A stretch of 64,000 nt of DNA from Halovenus sp. (GCA_003551945.1 PUNZ01000158.1:1-64000); one strand, 5' to 3'. Positions 7,279 through 16,908 are shown, counted from the first letter of the stretch. Program-made: numbers and translations. The notes: generated by a model from the letters alone, not told the origin.

Positions 7279-9249
7279 ATGGGAGAGACTGTCACAGAGA
7301 AAATCCTCAACGACCACCTTGTTGACGGAGAGTTAGAGCCCGGCGAGGAGATCGGTATCGAGATTGACCAAGTGCTGACACAGGATACGACTGGAACGCT
7401 GGTGTGGCTCCAGTTCGAAGCACTCGGGCTGAATGAGGTTCAGACAGAGCTTGCAGCCCAATACTGTGACCACCAGACCTACCAGTTTGACTTTAAAAAC
7501 ACGGATGACCACCGGTTCCTTCGCTCAGCCGCAGGCACCTTTGGTGCGTATTTCTCGCGGCCGGGTAACGGAATCTGTCACAACGTCCATCGGGAAAACT
7601 TTGCAGCTCCCGGAAAGACACTCCTCGGGTCCGACTCCCACACGCCAACGCCAGGTGGCCTTGGTCAGTTGGCAATTGGCTCGGGCGGACTCGATGTCTC
7701 GGTAGCGATGGGTGGTGGTGCCTACTACGTTGAAATGCCTGAAATCGTCAGCGTGAGACTGGAAGGCGAACTCGACGAGTGGACAACGGCAAAGGATGTC
7801 ATCCTTGAAATGCTCCGGCGACTCAGCGTCAAAGGCGGCGTTGGCAAAATCTTTGAGTTCACCGGCCCCGGTGTTGAAACGCTCTCCGCACCGGAGCGAA
7901 TGACAATTACGAACATGGGGACAGAGCTAGGTGCTACATCGAGCATTTTCCCAACTGATGAGCGGACAAAAGAATACCTCGAACGCGTCGGTCGCGAGGA
8001 CGAATACGTCGAACTGCAACCCGATGACGACGCGGAGTACCACGACGAAATTACTATCGATCTTTCGGACCTCGAACCGCTCATCGCTGAGCCCTCGATG
8101 CCCGATAATGTCGTTCCGGTTCGGGAAGCAGCAGGTGTGGAAGTTGAACAGGTAATTATCGGTTCCTGTACGAACGGCGGGTACGAAGATATCCTTCCCG
8201 CAGCGAAAATGTTGGAAGACCGCGCAGTCAATCTCACGACTGAGATGATTGTTGCCCCCGGTTCAAAAAAGGCAAGCGAAATGCTGGCTCGCCAAGGCTG
8301 GACGGCCGAAATGATGGCCGCAGGTGTCAACTTCTCGGAGGCAACCTGTGGTGCCTGTATCGGTATTGGTCACGTCCCCGGAAGCGACTCAGTGAGTCTG
8401 CGAACGTTTAACAGAAACTTCGAAGGGCGCTCCGGTATCGAAGACGACAACGTCTATCTCTGCTCACCGGAAGTCGCCGCTGCGGCCGCGCTCAAAGGAG
8501 AAATTATCGACCCGCGTGACCTCGCAGACGAACTTGATAGGTTGGAAGCACCCGGATTCGAGCTCCCAGAGGAATATGAAGGCGCAGAAAACGACATCAT
8601 CACTCCGGATGCACCCGTCGATGATGGTCTTGTGAAAGGGCCGAACATCGGTGATGTTCCGTTGAAAGACCCGCTTGACGCCACGCTCAAAGGCGAAGCC
8701 TTACTGAAAATGGAAGATAACATCACGACCGACCACATCATCCCTGCCACACAGGATATCTTGATGTATCGGTCAAACATCCCGAAACTCAGCGAGTTCA
8801 CGCTCTCTCGAGTTGATGAAACGTTTGCACAGCGGGCGCTCGAATCTGACGGTGGGTTCCTCGTAGCGGGTGAAAATTACGGACAGGGCTCCTCACGAGA
8901 GCATGCAGCGCTCTGTCCAATGTATCTCGGCGTTGAGGGAGTGCTTGCACAGAGCTTTGCGCGAATTCACCGCGCGAACCTGTTCAATTTCGGGCTTTTG
9001 CCGCTTGAGATTGAAGAAGAAACGTATCTCAACATCGAGCAAGGTGACGATATCGAGATTGTTGATAACGTCGCTGAGGCTGTCGAGTCCGGTCAAGAGG
9101 AGTTCACGATTCGGATTAACGACGACTGGGAAGCAACTGGATTGCTGAAAGCCAGCGCCCGCGAGCGCGAGATTCTCGCTGCTGGTGGGAAACTCCCACA
9201 TGTCCGTGCACAGTATGAGGAAGGCGGGGCTGCCCCGGCAGACGACTGA
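7279..9249 (+). CDS. acnA: aconitate hydratase
   Basis: A 656-residue aconitase of the haloarchaeal/mitochondrial-like type, converting citrate to isocitrate in the TCA cycle. The three iron-sulfur cluster ligands are visible: Cys297 in GSCTNGG, and Cys357 and Cys360 in CGACIGIG. DSHTPTPGG near residue 116 and the swivelling C-terminal domain with ENYGQGSSREHAAL near residue 535 are intact. The ATG at 7279 gives MGETVTEKIL. The gene is monocistronic, 180 bases after the divergent dut gene. Confidence 0.96.
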   Translation: MGETVTEKILNDHLVDGELEPGEEIGIEIDQVLTQDTTGTLVWLQFEALGLNEVQTELAAQYCDHQTYQFDFKNTDDHRFLRSAAGTFGAYFSRPGNGICHNVHRENFAAPGKTLLGSDSHTPTPGGLGQLAIGSGGLDVSVAMGGGAYYVEMPEIVSVRLEGELDEWTTAKDVILEMLRRLSVKGGVGKIFEFTGPGVETLSAPERMTITNMGTELGATSSIFPTDERTKEYLERVGREDEYVELQPDDDAEYHDEITIDLSDLEPLIAEPSMPDNVVPVREAAGVEVEQVIIGSCTNGGYEDILPAAKMLEDRAVNLTTEMIVAPGSKKASEMLARQGWTAEMMAAGVNFSEATCGACIGIGHVPGSDSVSLRTFNRNFEGRSGIEDDNVYLCSPEVAAAAALKGEIIDPRDLADELDRLEAPGFELPEEYEGAENDIITPDAPVDDGLVKGPNIGDVPLKDPLDATLKGEALLKMEDNITTDHIIPATQDILMYRSNIPKLSEFTLSRVDETFAQRALESDGGFLVAGENYGQGSSREHAALCPMYLGVEGVLAQSFARIHRANLFNFGLLPLEIEEETYLNIEQGDDIEIVDNVAEAVESGQEEFTIRINDDWEATGLLKASAREREILAAGGKLPHVRAQYEEGGAAPADD

Positions 9250-9343
9250 GCGAATCAAGACTTCCGTTGGGCGTACCACGCAGTACACGACCCGCACTCA
9301 GACATCGCATCCTATTTCTTACCGGGAAGCCACCACCAAGGTA

Positions 9344-10681
9344 ATGCGACAAGCCCAGCCAGTCGAACGCGCCGTCGGGATCGAGTATTATGTGAGCGAC
9401 ACTGACGGGACTGGCGGACGACTCCGTGACTCACCGGGCGATTTCAGCGTTGAAGAGCTAGAGGCGTTCGAGACACAGCCAGTCGATGCCGATACGGGCG
9501 ATTATCCACATCTCGTCATTCGTGTCACGCTTGATAACTGGGACACAAACGATTTTGCCAACACGCTATCAAACCACCTTGGCATCTCTCGAGAACGTAT
9601 CTCATGGGCAGGAACAAAAGACAAACGAGCCATCACCACGCAGTTGTTTTCGATAGATAGGGGGCAACCCGAGGAACTACCTGAGTTCGGGGGCGTTGAG
9701 TATGAGATGCTGGGTCGGGCTGGCCGCCCAATCTTGTTTGGAGACCTTGCTGGAAACCGGTTTAGACTCGTCGTCAGAGAGGTAGACCGACCATCTATCG
9801 TTGAGGAGACAGTCACACAGCTGCAAGACTTTGCCGGCGATGGAGAAGGTGAGCTCAGTGATATGGTCGGCGTCCCCAACTACTTTGGACAACAGCGCTT
9901 CGGAAGCAGACGGCCGGTCACCCATACGGTCGGTCTTGCTATCATCCAGGAAAACTGGGAAGAAGCAGTGATGCAGTATGTTGGAAACCCATCAGAGCGA
10001 GAGCCCGAAGAAACCCAGGCTGCACGAACGCTCGTCGAGGAGACCAGAGAGTGGCAAGCGGCCCTCACTGAGTTTCCACAGCATCTTCGCTACGAGCGGT
10101 CGATGCTTCATCGACTGGTTGAAGGCGATGGGACAGAAGCGGATTATCGCGCAGCGCTTGAGACACTGCCGAGCAACCTCCAGCGACTGTTCGTCAACGC
10201 CGCACAGTCGTATATCTTCAACCGAATTCTCTCTCGCCGACTGGAAGCAGGGCTACCGTTTGACCGCCCCGTTCCGGGAGATATCGTGTGCTTTGCTGAC
10301 CGTAAGGGGCCTGAAGGAGTACTACTGCCAGATACTGACCGCCTCCAACAGGTCACAGAAAAACGAGTATCTTCCGTAGAGCGACACTGTGCTCGTGGGC
10401 GCGCATTCGTTACTGCGCCGCTGGTTGGGACTGAGACAGAATTTGCAGAGGGCGAACCTGGCGAGATAACCAAAGCAGTGCTCGAAGAGTTGAATGTCCA
10501 GCCGGCTGATTTTTCATTGCCCGGGGAGTTTGACTCGACCGGTACCCGTCGAGCCATTCTGCTTCGAACAGCCGTCGATATTGAACAGGAACCGCTTACG
10601 CTCTCGTTTTCCCTTCCGAAGGGGTCGTATGCCACGGTGGTCCTCCGGGAGTTTCTCAAGACCGACCCCGCAGCACTGTAA
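9344..10681 (+). CDS. truD: tRNA pseudouridine(13) synthase TruD
   Basis: A 445-residue TruD-family enzyme that makes pseudouridine at tRNA position 13. The catalytic block is AGTKDKRAITTQ near residues 86-97 with its Asp, followed by NYFGQQRFGSRR near residue 180 and the TRUD insertion domain, then FVNAAQSYIFN. The start MRQAQPVERAVGIEYY at 9344 fits the family. The frame stays open up to 9185, but that part overlaps the end of acnA. The MATE gene follows after about 60 bases. Confidence 0.93.
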   Translation: MRQAQPVERAVGIEYYVSDTDGTGGRLRDSPGDFSVEELEAFETQPVDADTGDYPHLVIRVTLDNWDTNDFANTLSNHLGISRERISWAGTKDKRAITTQLFSIDRGQPEELPEFGGVEYEMLGRAGRPILFGDLAGNRFRLVVREVDRPSIVEETVTQLQDFAGDGEGELSDMVGVPNYFGQQRFGSRRPVTHTVGLAIIQENWEEAVMQYVGNPSEREPEETQAARTLVEETREWQAALTEFPQHLRYERSMLHRLVEGDGTEADYRAALETLPSNLQRLFVNAAQSYIFNRILSRRLEAGLPFDRPVPGDIVCFADRKGPEGVLLPDTDRLQQVTEKRVSSVERHCARGRAFVTAPLVGTETEFAEGEPGEITKAVLEELNVQPADFSLPGEFDSTGTRRAILLRTAVDIEQEPLTLSFSLPKGSYATVVLREFLKTDPAAL

Positions 10682-10741
10682 GAGCGGAAATCCCTGTAAT
10701 TCAAGCGCTTTCCATCCCGACTGGATAGCGGAGGCGCAGGT

Positions 10742-12136
10742 GTGGCAGTAGACCGCGGTCGGCTGTTTGCGCTCTGGCGGCGAGTGGCATCCCTCTCCTG
10801 GCCAGTAATGGTCGAACAGGTTTCTCGGACGCTGATGCGGACAACCGATATTTTTGTCACTGCGTTATTTTCACCGCTTGCGGTTGCGGCAATCGGACTG
10901 GCTGACCTGTACGCCCGCTTGCCGTTACGGATTGGACTTGGGCTTGGAGCAGGCGCGATTGCACTATCGAGTCAGGATACTGGAAGTGGTGCCACAACAA
11001 ATCGAGATGAAGCTATTACCCAAGCAATACTCATCGGAGCGATTGCAGGGATTCCGTTCATGATTTTTGGCTACTTTTTGGGAGAAGAGGCGGTAGCTAT
11101 CCTGGGTATCTGGGCGGATGAAGACCAGATGGCAGAGGTAGCGGCACTTGGTGGCATTTACCTAGCAATTATCTTCGCAACGTCACCCGCACGCCACGTT
11201 GCACTCATTGCCGCACGAGCGATGCAAGGGACCGGCGATACCCGGACACCAATGTATATCAACCTCGTTGCGAACGCAATGAACATTATCCTCTCAATAG
11301 TGTTGGGGTTGGGATTACTTGGCGCTCCACGAATGGAAATCGTTGGTGTCGGCATCGCAACAGCGGTTGGGAACGTCTTTGCCGCTTCGGTCCTCGTGGT
11401 AGCGATTGCATCACCCTATACAGATGCTGGATTCGTTATCCCCCGTCGGTTGATTATCGCAAAACAGCTCCTCGTCGTCTCGGCACCGAAAGTTATCGAG
11501 GGACTGGTGGCGACAGTGATCGAGTTTCCGTTCAATTCACTCCTCTTGGCGTTCAGCGCTGAGGTCAACGCCGGATATCAGATTGGACGGCGTGTCTATC
11601 AACAAGTGAGCAGTCCGCTCTCACGAGGCCTCTCCGTCGGAGCCAGTATCGTTGTCGGGCAGGCGCTCGGCGCAGGTGATGCAAGCGAAGCACGGTTCAA
11701 CGGCTGGGCAACAGCAGCCTTCGGCGTCCTGACCGTCGGCACCGTCGGAATTCTGCTCGCTGTATTCGCAGAGCCACTTGCAAGCCTGTTTACCGATGAT
11801 CCAGAAACACTCTCAGCAGCGATTGGATTTGCAATCACCTATGGACTTGTCGCCCCGTTTACGGTCCTCTATGTCTCGATTTCTGGCTCACTGCAGGGTG
11901 GAAGCGATACACGAACGCCATTTATTGCGCGAACCACTGGATTACTCGTCTTCTATCTTGGCTTTTCGTACCTGGCAAGCATCGTCCTCGGCTTCGGGCT
12001 ACTTGGCGTCTACGTGGGAGTCTTTCTCTACTATGTTTCTGCGACGGCGATTGTCGCCGTCGGCTTCCAGTACGGTGGCTGGGCCGCTCGGGCGACTGCA
12101 ATGATGGCCGACAGAGGAAGTACCAGTTCGTCCTGA
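10742..12136 (+). CDS. MATE family multidrug/cation exporter
   Basis: A 464-residue protein with twelve membrane segments arranged as two homologous halves, each starting with the MATE pattern (SWPVMVEQVSRTLMRTTDIF near residue 19 and SAPKVIEGLVATVIEFPFN near residue 245). MATE proteins export drugs or organic cations using a sodium or proton gradient. The start is a GTG at 10742. It lies 60 bases after truD and may be on the same transcript. The substrate is unknown. Confidence 0.9.
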   Translation: MAVDRGRLFALWRRVASLSWPVMVEQVSRTLMRTTDIFVTALFSPLAVAAIGLADLYARLPLRIGLGLGAGAIALSSQDTGSGATTNRDEAITQAILIGAIAGIPFMIFGYFLGEEAVAILGIWADEDQMAEVAALGGIYLAIIFATSPARHVALIAARAMQGTGDTRTPMYINLVANAMNIILSIVLGLGLLGAPRMEIVGVGIATAVGNVFAASVLVVAIASPYTDAGFVIPRRLIIAKQLLVVSAPKVIEGLVATVIEFPFNSLLLAFSAEVNAGYQIGRRVYQQVSSPLSRGLSVGASIVVGQALGAGDASEARFNGWATAAFGVLTVGTVGILLAVFAEPLASLFTDDPETLSAAIGFAITYGLVAPFTVLYVSISGSLQGGSDTRTPFIARTTGLLVFYLGFSYLASIVLGFGLLGVYVGVFLYYVSATAIVAVGFQYGGWAARATAMMADRGSTSSS

Positions 12137-12202
12137 GAGAGCAGGTCGCTCTGGAAAAGCAAAAACATCGGCCTTATCGCAACGGAGACCTGCCTCACAA
12201 AC

Positions 12203-12925
12203 ATGACCTGTCAGCACTGTGGCTCGCCGCTTGACAGACCGGGCGATTACTGCCTGGTCTGTCGGCAGCCCAACGCTGACACTGTCGTCCTCGACCTCGG
12301 TCGAGAGCGTTCAACGATTACGACGCTTGACGATGACGACGTCCTTGCCGAGCGAACGGTAACCACAACCCCAGAAACGGATGACCGCCACGTCAGTGCA
12401 GAACTACGGTCGTATGCCGGTCAGATTGCCGATGACATTCGGCGAAAACGGCCGGATGAGGTGTACGCGACAGGCGATCGAGAAGTCTTACGAGAAGTCC
12501 GTTCACAGGTCCACTATTCCTTTTATCGCATTAACGGCGAGAACCCAGTTGAGGCAGTCATCGAGCGACGTGGGGAGCCAGCACTCGAAGTTGTGGAAGC
12601 CTCAGTTGCCGAAAAACTCGGCGGTACACACTCGACGCTTATTGGCGGTCGGACCGGCCGAAAGGTGCTTGCACTGGTTGCAGAGCATCCGCACGTCAAG
12701 AAAATCATTCCCGGTCCAATCGACGCCGGCGGATCCGGCTCACGTACTGGGCTTCGAGCCAAAGTGACCCGCGCAGATGATAACGGCAACGTGCGGTTGC
12801 TCGTCAGAGATGGTTCAAGCGTGCAGGAAAACCGTGTTGTAACGACTGCCGGCAACCGGGAGCTTGGTGAGCGCGTCAGAGATGACATCAACGACGCACT
12901 CACAGACTCAGAGTTTCAGGACTAA
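12203..12925 (+). CDS. DUF2103 zinc-ribbon protein
   Basis: A 240-residue protein that begins with a zinc ribbon (CQHCGSPL at residues 3-10 and CLVC at 17-20) followed by the conserved archaeal DUF2103 domain. The most conserved stretch is GGTHSTLIGGRTGRKVL near residue 145, then HPHVKKIIPGPI. This pairing is found across euryarchaea, and no reaction has been shown. The Gly/Arg-rich conserved loops suggest nucleic-acid or nucleotide contact, which is inference. It follows the MATE gene after 66 bases on the same strand. Confidence 0.85.
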   Translation: MTCQHCGSPLDRPGDYCLVCRQPNADTVVLDLGRERSTITTLDDDDVLAERTVTTTPETDDRHVSAELRSYAGQIADDIRRKRPDEVYATGDREVLREVRSQVHYSFYRINGENPVEAVIERRGEPALEVVEASVAEKLGGTHSTLIGGRTGRKVLALVAEHPHVKKIIPGPIDAGGSGSRTGLRAKVTRADDNGNVRLLVRDGSSVQENRVVTTAGNRELGERVRDDINDALTDSEFQD

Positions 12926-12944
12926 AGACGAGGCGGAAACAAAC

Positions 12945-13580
12945 TCATTCCCAGAGGTCATCGAGTGTTCGGTTGCCCGCTGCACCTTCATTTAATACCG
13001 TTGGGTCAGGAGGTGCAGCATCAGCATAAAACGTCTGCTCGCGGAGCGCCGAAAGGTCCCTCGTGCCGGTCTTGTCTACTGGTTCATCATAGACCAGTGC
13101 GCTGCTCACGGGTTCAGGAAGGGGCGGTCGGGGGGCCTCTTCGTGTCGCTGGACGGTCTCCGTTTTGTGTGTCGCGTCATGGGCAGCACGCATGACGGGT
13201 AACCCACGGAGATAATTGTACTCAGCAAGGAGTTCGACGCCAAATTGAGTGAAACCCCAAAAGGCAGCCGGTATATCCCTCCGTTCAGCATTCGGCTCGT
13301 GGTGGTACCGAGTCACTATCTTGTGTTCAGCCAAATTGTCCAGTTGTTCGCTCACTGTTGAACGACTTTTCGGGATGTAGTAATCAAACTCGGAGAGGGA
13401 AACAAGATGAGAGGGATGTCCAAGAATTACCTGTAAGATGGTATGTCGCGTTTCCTGTGAGAGATATCGCTGCACCGTTCGCTGGGTTTCGTATGGGGCA
13501 ACATCATCGATATCGAAAACCTGCTCGATAGGTCCCGCCTCTGAGATGGCATGGCCAGGTGGGATATCTGGATGACTCAT
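12945..13580 (-). CDS. winged-helix transcriptional regulator (ArsR/MarR-like)
   Basis: A 211-residue protein with a winged helix at about residues 35-115. The recognition region reads LVSLSEFDYYIPKSRSTVSEQ, followed by the wing KIVTRYHHEP. The C-terminal third is acidic and Pro-rich (PRPPLPEPVSS) and looks disordered. Haloarchaea carry many such single-wing regulators. The target is unknown. It is convergent with the DUF2103 gene, and its start at 13580 faces the unknown gene at 13702 across about 120 bases, so it could regulate itself and that gene. Confidence 0.75.
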   Translation of the reverse strand: MSHPDIPPGHAISEAGPIEQVFDIDDVAPYETQRTVQRYLSQETRHTILQVILGHPSHLVSLSEFDYYIPKSRSTVSEQLDNLAEHKIVTRYHHEPNAERRDIPAAFWGFTQFGVELLAEYNYLRGLPVMRAAHDATHKTETVQRHEEAPRPPLPEPVSSALVYDEPVDKTGTRDLSALREQTFYADAAPPDPTVLNEGAAGNRTLDDLWE

Positions 13581-13701
13581 CGTACGAGATGATACACTGT
13601 CACCACGCCTAAATGTTTCGGCCAGACCAAGACGGTTTTATCAAAATTTTCCGAAGTAGTCGATATCTATTTCAGGCCGTCTCACATAGACGCGTGCAGA
13701 G

Positions 13702-14511
13702 ATGGAATCTGGGGGTCGAACACAATACAGCCGGGTACACGCCGCACTTACCCGTTCACTTGCAGGGGTGACACTCACGAGAGAAGATTATACCGTAATC
13801 CGAAACTGGGTGAACGAAGAGTTACCGCAATTGCAGGCCACTGGATATACCTCCTATCTTGTCTTCGGCAGCTATCGGCGTGGCTATCACCGGTCGCTCA
13901 GAATTGCGCAGTACGAACTTGCGAAGGCGGTGACGAATACGGCTATCGTTCTCGGAGATACCCCACCGCTCGGGCTAACAATCGGGGAAGGGAGGACTGA
14001 CCCATTGGAGTTTGAAATCAAGTTTCACCTGCTAACGGAGTTTACTGACAGAAACGTTGCGATTTACGAGAAGGATTCCGGTGGTGAAGCAGTAGAGTTG
14101 GGGCTGCTTCGGCATGACCATTGCTTCGCAGAGACAGTTGTATTTCCACGCGATTACTATGGCGTCGGTCAGCAAACATTCGATACCAAAGACGAAGTGT
14201 TCGAGGTGGCTCGTCATATCGCGTTTGCTGATGGAATTGACACAGCGCAACGGAAAGCCGAGTTACGAGGGTTGCTTGCAACAGCGCGTGACACTGGCAT
14301 CGAGATAACAGAGCATGAACTGACGGTCTACCTCGAAGAAATGATGGCTGAAAGAGACGGAGAGAAGGCATCGTACAGCTGGGTTCATCTTGCGATATTT
14401 CGGCAATTTGAGGAAGCAGGTCGGTGCAGAACCTGGCACACAGAGCCTGACCTTCGAGAGACAGTCACAGAAATGGCACTCGACTGGCCAACCCACGGAG
14501 CGTCATTCTGA
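13702..14511 (+). CDS. uncharacterised haloarchaeal protein
   Basis: A 269-residue soluble protein that is not recognised. The most striking part is YLVFGSYRRGYHRSLRIAQY (about residues 52-71), basic and aromatic, which could bind a nucleic acid or phosphate group. The rest is acidic with predicted helices (FEVARHIAFADGIDTAQRKAELRGLL). No signal peptide or membrane span is seen. It is followed after 67 bases by the metallo-beta-lactamase-like protein on the same strand, so the two may act together. The ATG at 13702 gives MESGGRTQYS. Confidence 0.65.
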   Translation: MESGGRTQYSRVHAALTRSLAGVTLTREDYTVIRNWVNEELPQLQATGYTSYLVFGSYRRGYHRSLRIAQYELAKAVTNTAIVLGDTPPLGLTIGEGRTDPLEFEIKFHLLTEFTDRNVAIYEKDSGGEAVELGLLRHDHCFAETVVFPRDYYGVGQQTFDTKDEVFEVARHIAFADGIDTAQRKAELRGLLATARDTGIEITEHELTVYLEEMMAERDGEKASYSWVHLAIFRQFEEAGRCRTWHTEPDLRETVTEMALDWPTHGASF

Positions 14512-14578
14512 GAGAGCCCTGCCTAAGCACGGAGAGACTGGCCAAACAGCATATACAACTCGCAACCTAACTACTGGT

Positions 14579-15283
14579 ATGGTCGTCTACGACCGGCGTG
14601 CCTCCACAGGTGGTGATATCGTTGGCCAATGGGACGATGCACTCTCGTGGATTGCTCATCCACACGAAGAAGGAAAACGGGCGAGCCATGCACTCAAAAC
14701 AACCGAAGGTGTGTGGCTTATCGACCCTCTAGAGATGCCAGGCTTGACCGAACGAGTCGATGAACTCGGCTCCGTTGCTGGCATCCTCGTGCTGTCATGT
14801 TGGCACGCACGTGACGCGGGACCACTTGCACGCCAGTATGACGTGGCAGTCCACATTCCTGAGTGGATGAACCGAGTGGAATCACAGGTAGCCGCACCTA
14901 TTGAGCGCTACACCTTTGCGCCGGGAACCGAAGCCGAGTTCCAGACCATTGCCTGTCGGCCGTTCCCTGGGTGGCAAGAGGTATTTCTGTATCACGAGCC
15001 GTCAGCAACGCTGGTGGTCCCAGATTCAATCGGCACCACCGAATACAATCGGATAGGGAAAGAACGTGCGGGGCTCGAACTCTTCCGACGGTTACAGCCA
15101 CCGAACGAACTCAGAGGATTGGAGCCAGAGCGACTGCTGGTTGGGCACGGACCACCCATCGACCAAGGAGCCACCGCGGCCCTGAACCGAGCATTGGAGG
15201 ATGCCAGAGGGTCGTTCCCGGACGCATTCAGAGCACATGGTATTGATTCAATCCGAATGTTCATCGACGCTATCCGAGAGTGA
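14579..15283 (+). CDS. metallo-beta-lactamase-fold-like protein without metal motif
   Basis: A 234-residue protein whose C-terminal half resembles the second half of a metallo-beta-lactamase fold: TLVVPDSIGTTEYN near residue 143, then RLLVGHGPPI near residue 184, where active enzymes carry a conserved Asp and His. The HxHxDH motif is absent from the N-terminal half, where ILVLSCWHARDAG stands in its place. It may therefore be a non-catalytic relative or bind one metal only. The ATG at 14579 gives MVVYDRRAST; a longer frame from 14390 overlaps the preceding gene and is rejected. Confidence 0.7.
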   Translation: MVVYDRRASTGGDIVGQWDDALSWIAHPHEEGKRASHALKTTEGVWLIDPLEMPGLTERVDELGSVAGILVLSCWHARDAGPLARQYDVAVHIPEWMNRVESQVAAPIERYTFAPGTEAEFQTIACRPFPGWQEVFLYHEPSATLVVPDSIGTTEYNRIGKERAGLELFRRLQPPNELRGLEPERLLVGHGPPIDQGATAALNRALEDARGSFPDAFRAHGIDSIRMFIDAIRE

Positions 15284-15330
15284 ACAAGTGAACCCAAAAA
15301 AACGGAAGCTGTCGACTCGGAAAGACCGAA

Positions 15331-15338
15331 CTTAAGTT
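15331..15338 (+). promoter_or_regulatory. TATA-like box of aspS
   Basis: An AT-rich cttaagtt lies about 27 bases before the aspS ATG at 15361, consistent with a leaderless transcript. Confidence 0.4.
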
Positions 15339-15360
15339 AGACCGGTCGGAATGAACCTGC

Positions 15361-16665
15361 ATGGAATCTCGTAGCTATACTGCAGATGCGACGCCAGGAG
15401 AGACCGTTACGGTCGCTGGCTGGGTCCACGAAGTACGCGACCTCGGAGGGATTGCCTTTGTCATTCTCCGGGACACGACCGGGAAAATTCAGATAAAGTT
15501 CGAAAAAGACGAGATGGATGAGGACCTCGTCGAAACTGGCCTCGGTGTCCACCGAGAAAGTGTCATCGCCGTCACCGGCGCTGTTGAGGAGGAAGAGCGA
15601 GCACCAACGGGTGTCGAAATCACACCTGAGTCCGTTGAGGTGCTTGCCGACGCCGACCCTGAACTCCCGCTTGACCCCTCTGGGAAGGTCGACGCAGAGC
15701 TTCCGACCCGACTCGATAACCGAACCCTTGACCTGCGAAAATCGGAGGTCCAAGCTATCTTTGAGATTCGCGCGGAGATGTTTCGCTCGATTCGTGAAGC
15801 CTTCCGGGATGTTGGCTGTACGGAAATCAACACACCGAAAATTGTCGCAACCGGTACGGAAGGCGGTACAGAACTGTTCCCAATCACGTATTTCGGCGAG
15901 GAAGCGTTCATGAACCAGAGTCCACAGCTGTTCAAACAGTTGATGGTCGGCTCCGGACTTGAGCGCGTATTCGAAATTGGGCCAATCTTCCGCGCGGAAG
16001 AACACAACACTCCACGGCACCTGAACGAAGCAACCTCAATCGACTTTGAATCGGCATTTACCGATGCCGAGGGTGCGATGGATGTCTGTGAAGAGATCGT
16101 CATTGCAGCCTACGAAGGCGTTGCAGAAAATTGCGAGGCAGAACTTGAGGCACTCGGAATGGCCGATGAGTTCGAAGCTCCTGAAGCAGGCTTTGAACGG
16201 ATTCCATACGAGGAAGCAATCGACCGTATCAACGCGACTGGCGAACTCGACGAGATGCTTGGTTGGGGAGACGACCTCCCAACTGAGGCCGAGCGAGCGC
16301 TTGGAGAAGAAGTCGGTGAACACTACTTTATCACCGAATGGCCAAGCGAAATCAAGCCGTTCTACATCAAGGATAACGACGATGACGAAACCCTGTCGAC
16401 CGGGTTTGACCTGATGCACCCACGGCTTGAGCTGGTCTCCGGTGGGCAGCGCGAACACCGACACGAACGACTCATCGAAGGATTTGAACAGCAGGGACTG
16501 GAACCCGAAGCGTTCGAGTACTACACCAAGATGTTCCGATACGGGATGCCACCACACGCAGGCTGGGGTCTTGGTGCCGAGCGCCTTGTGATGACGATGC
16601 TCGGGCTTGATAATATCCGAGAAGCTGTGTTGTTCCCGCGAGATAGGCAACGGCTTTCGCCGTAG
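15361..16665 (+). CDS. aspS: aspartyl-tRNA synthetase (probably acting on tRNA-Asp and tRNA-Asn)
   Basis: A 434-residue class II synthetase of the archaeal type: an N-terminal OB-fold anticodon domain (residues 1-105, GWVHEVRDLGG) and a catalytic domain with motif 2 FRAEEHNTPRHLNE near residue 212 and motif 3 GWGLGAERLVMTML near residue 400. Many archaeal AspRS enzymes also charge tRNA-Asn, and the GatCAB amidotransferase then makes Asn-tRNA. gatB at 28942 makes that plausible here. The chain ends normally in FPRDRQRLSP. The DNA that encodes this end is partly duplicated just downstream. Confidence 0.95.
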   Translation: MESRSYTADATPGETVTVAGWVHEVRDLGGIAFVILRDTTGKIQIKFEKDEMDEDLVETGLGVHRESVIAVTGAVEEEERAPTGVEITPESVEVLADADPELPLDPSGKVDAELPTRLDNRTLDLRKSEVQAIFEIRAEMFRSIREAFRDVGCTEINTPKIVATGTEGGTELFPITYFGEEAFMNQSPQLFKQLMVGSGLERVFEIGPIFRAEEHNTPRHLNEATSIDFESAFTDAEGAMDVCEEIVIAAYEGVAENCEAELEALGMADEFEAPEAGFERIPYEEAIDRINATGELDEMLGWGDDLPTEAERALGEEVGEHYFITEWPSEIKPFYIKDNDDDETLSTGFDLMHPRLELVSGGQREHRHERLIEGFEQQGLEPEAFEYYTKMFRYGMPPHAGWGLGAERLVMTMLGLDNIREAVLFPRDRQRLSP

Positions 16666-16860
16666 GCGAAAACGTCCCTATTGAGCGGGTGCTCGTCAGA
16701 GCTTGCTCTGACGGTGTTCCCGCGAGATAGTCAGCGTCTTCGTCACGAACTCAGACGCTAAAAGCTACCGAGACGAGTATGTGAGTTTCGCCAGATAGGC
16801 AACGGCTTTCGCCGTAGGGTAAAACAGTCCTATCGAGCGGGGGCTTGCCGAACGAGTATT
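16631..16860. repeat. cluster of short direct repeats and hairpins behind aspS
   Basis: Three linked repeats fill the gap between aspS and nosD. The 16 bases at 16631-16646, which are the last coding part of aspS, recur exactly at 16715-16730. The 26 bases at 16641-16666 recur exactly at 16793-16818, and the similarity continues for about 35 more bases with some changes. Within the unit lie a small hairpin (acggc, loop tttc, gccgt) and an 18-base perfect inverted repeat at 16695-16712 (gtcagagc, tt, gctctgac). The second copy of the aspS end could read VFPRDSQRLRHELRR. This looks like duplication or insertion of a REP-like unit at the gene end. Confidence 0.75.
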
Positions 16861-16908
16861 GTCCCCCAGTTCGTTGTTCTCAATTCGATAGACACACCAG
16901 ATGCTACA

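Noticed and set aside
9185..9343. Longer N-terminus for TruD
   Set aside because: The extra residues overlap the end of acnA and are basic and unlike the family; the ATG at 9344 gives the normal start.
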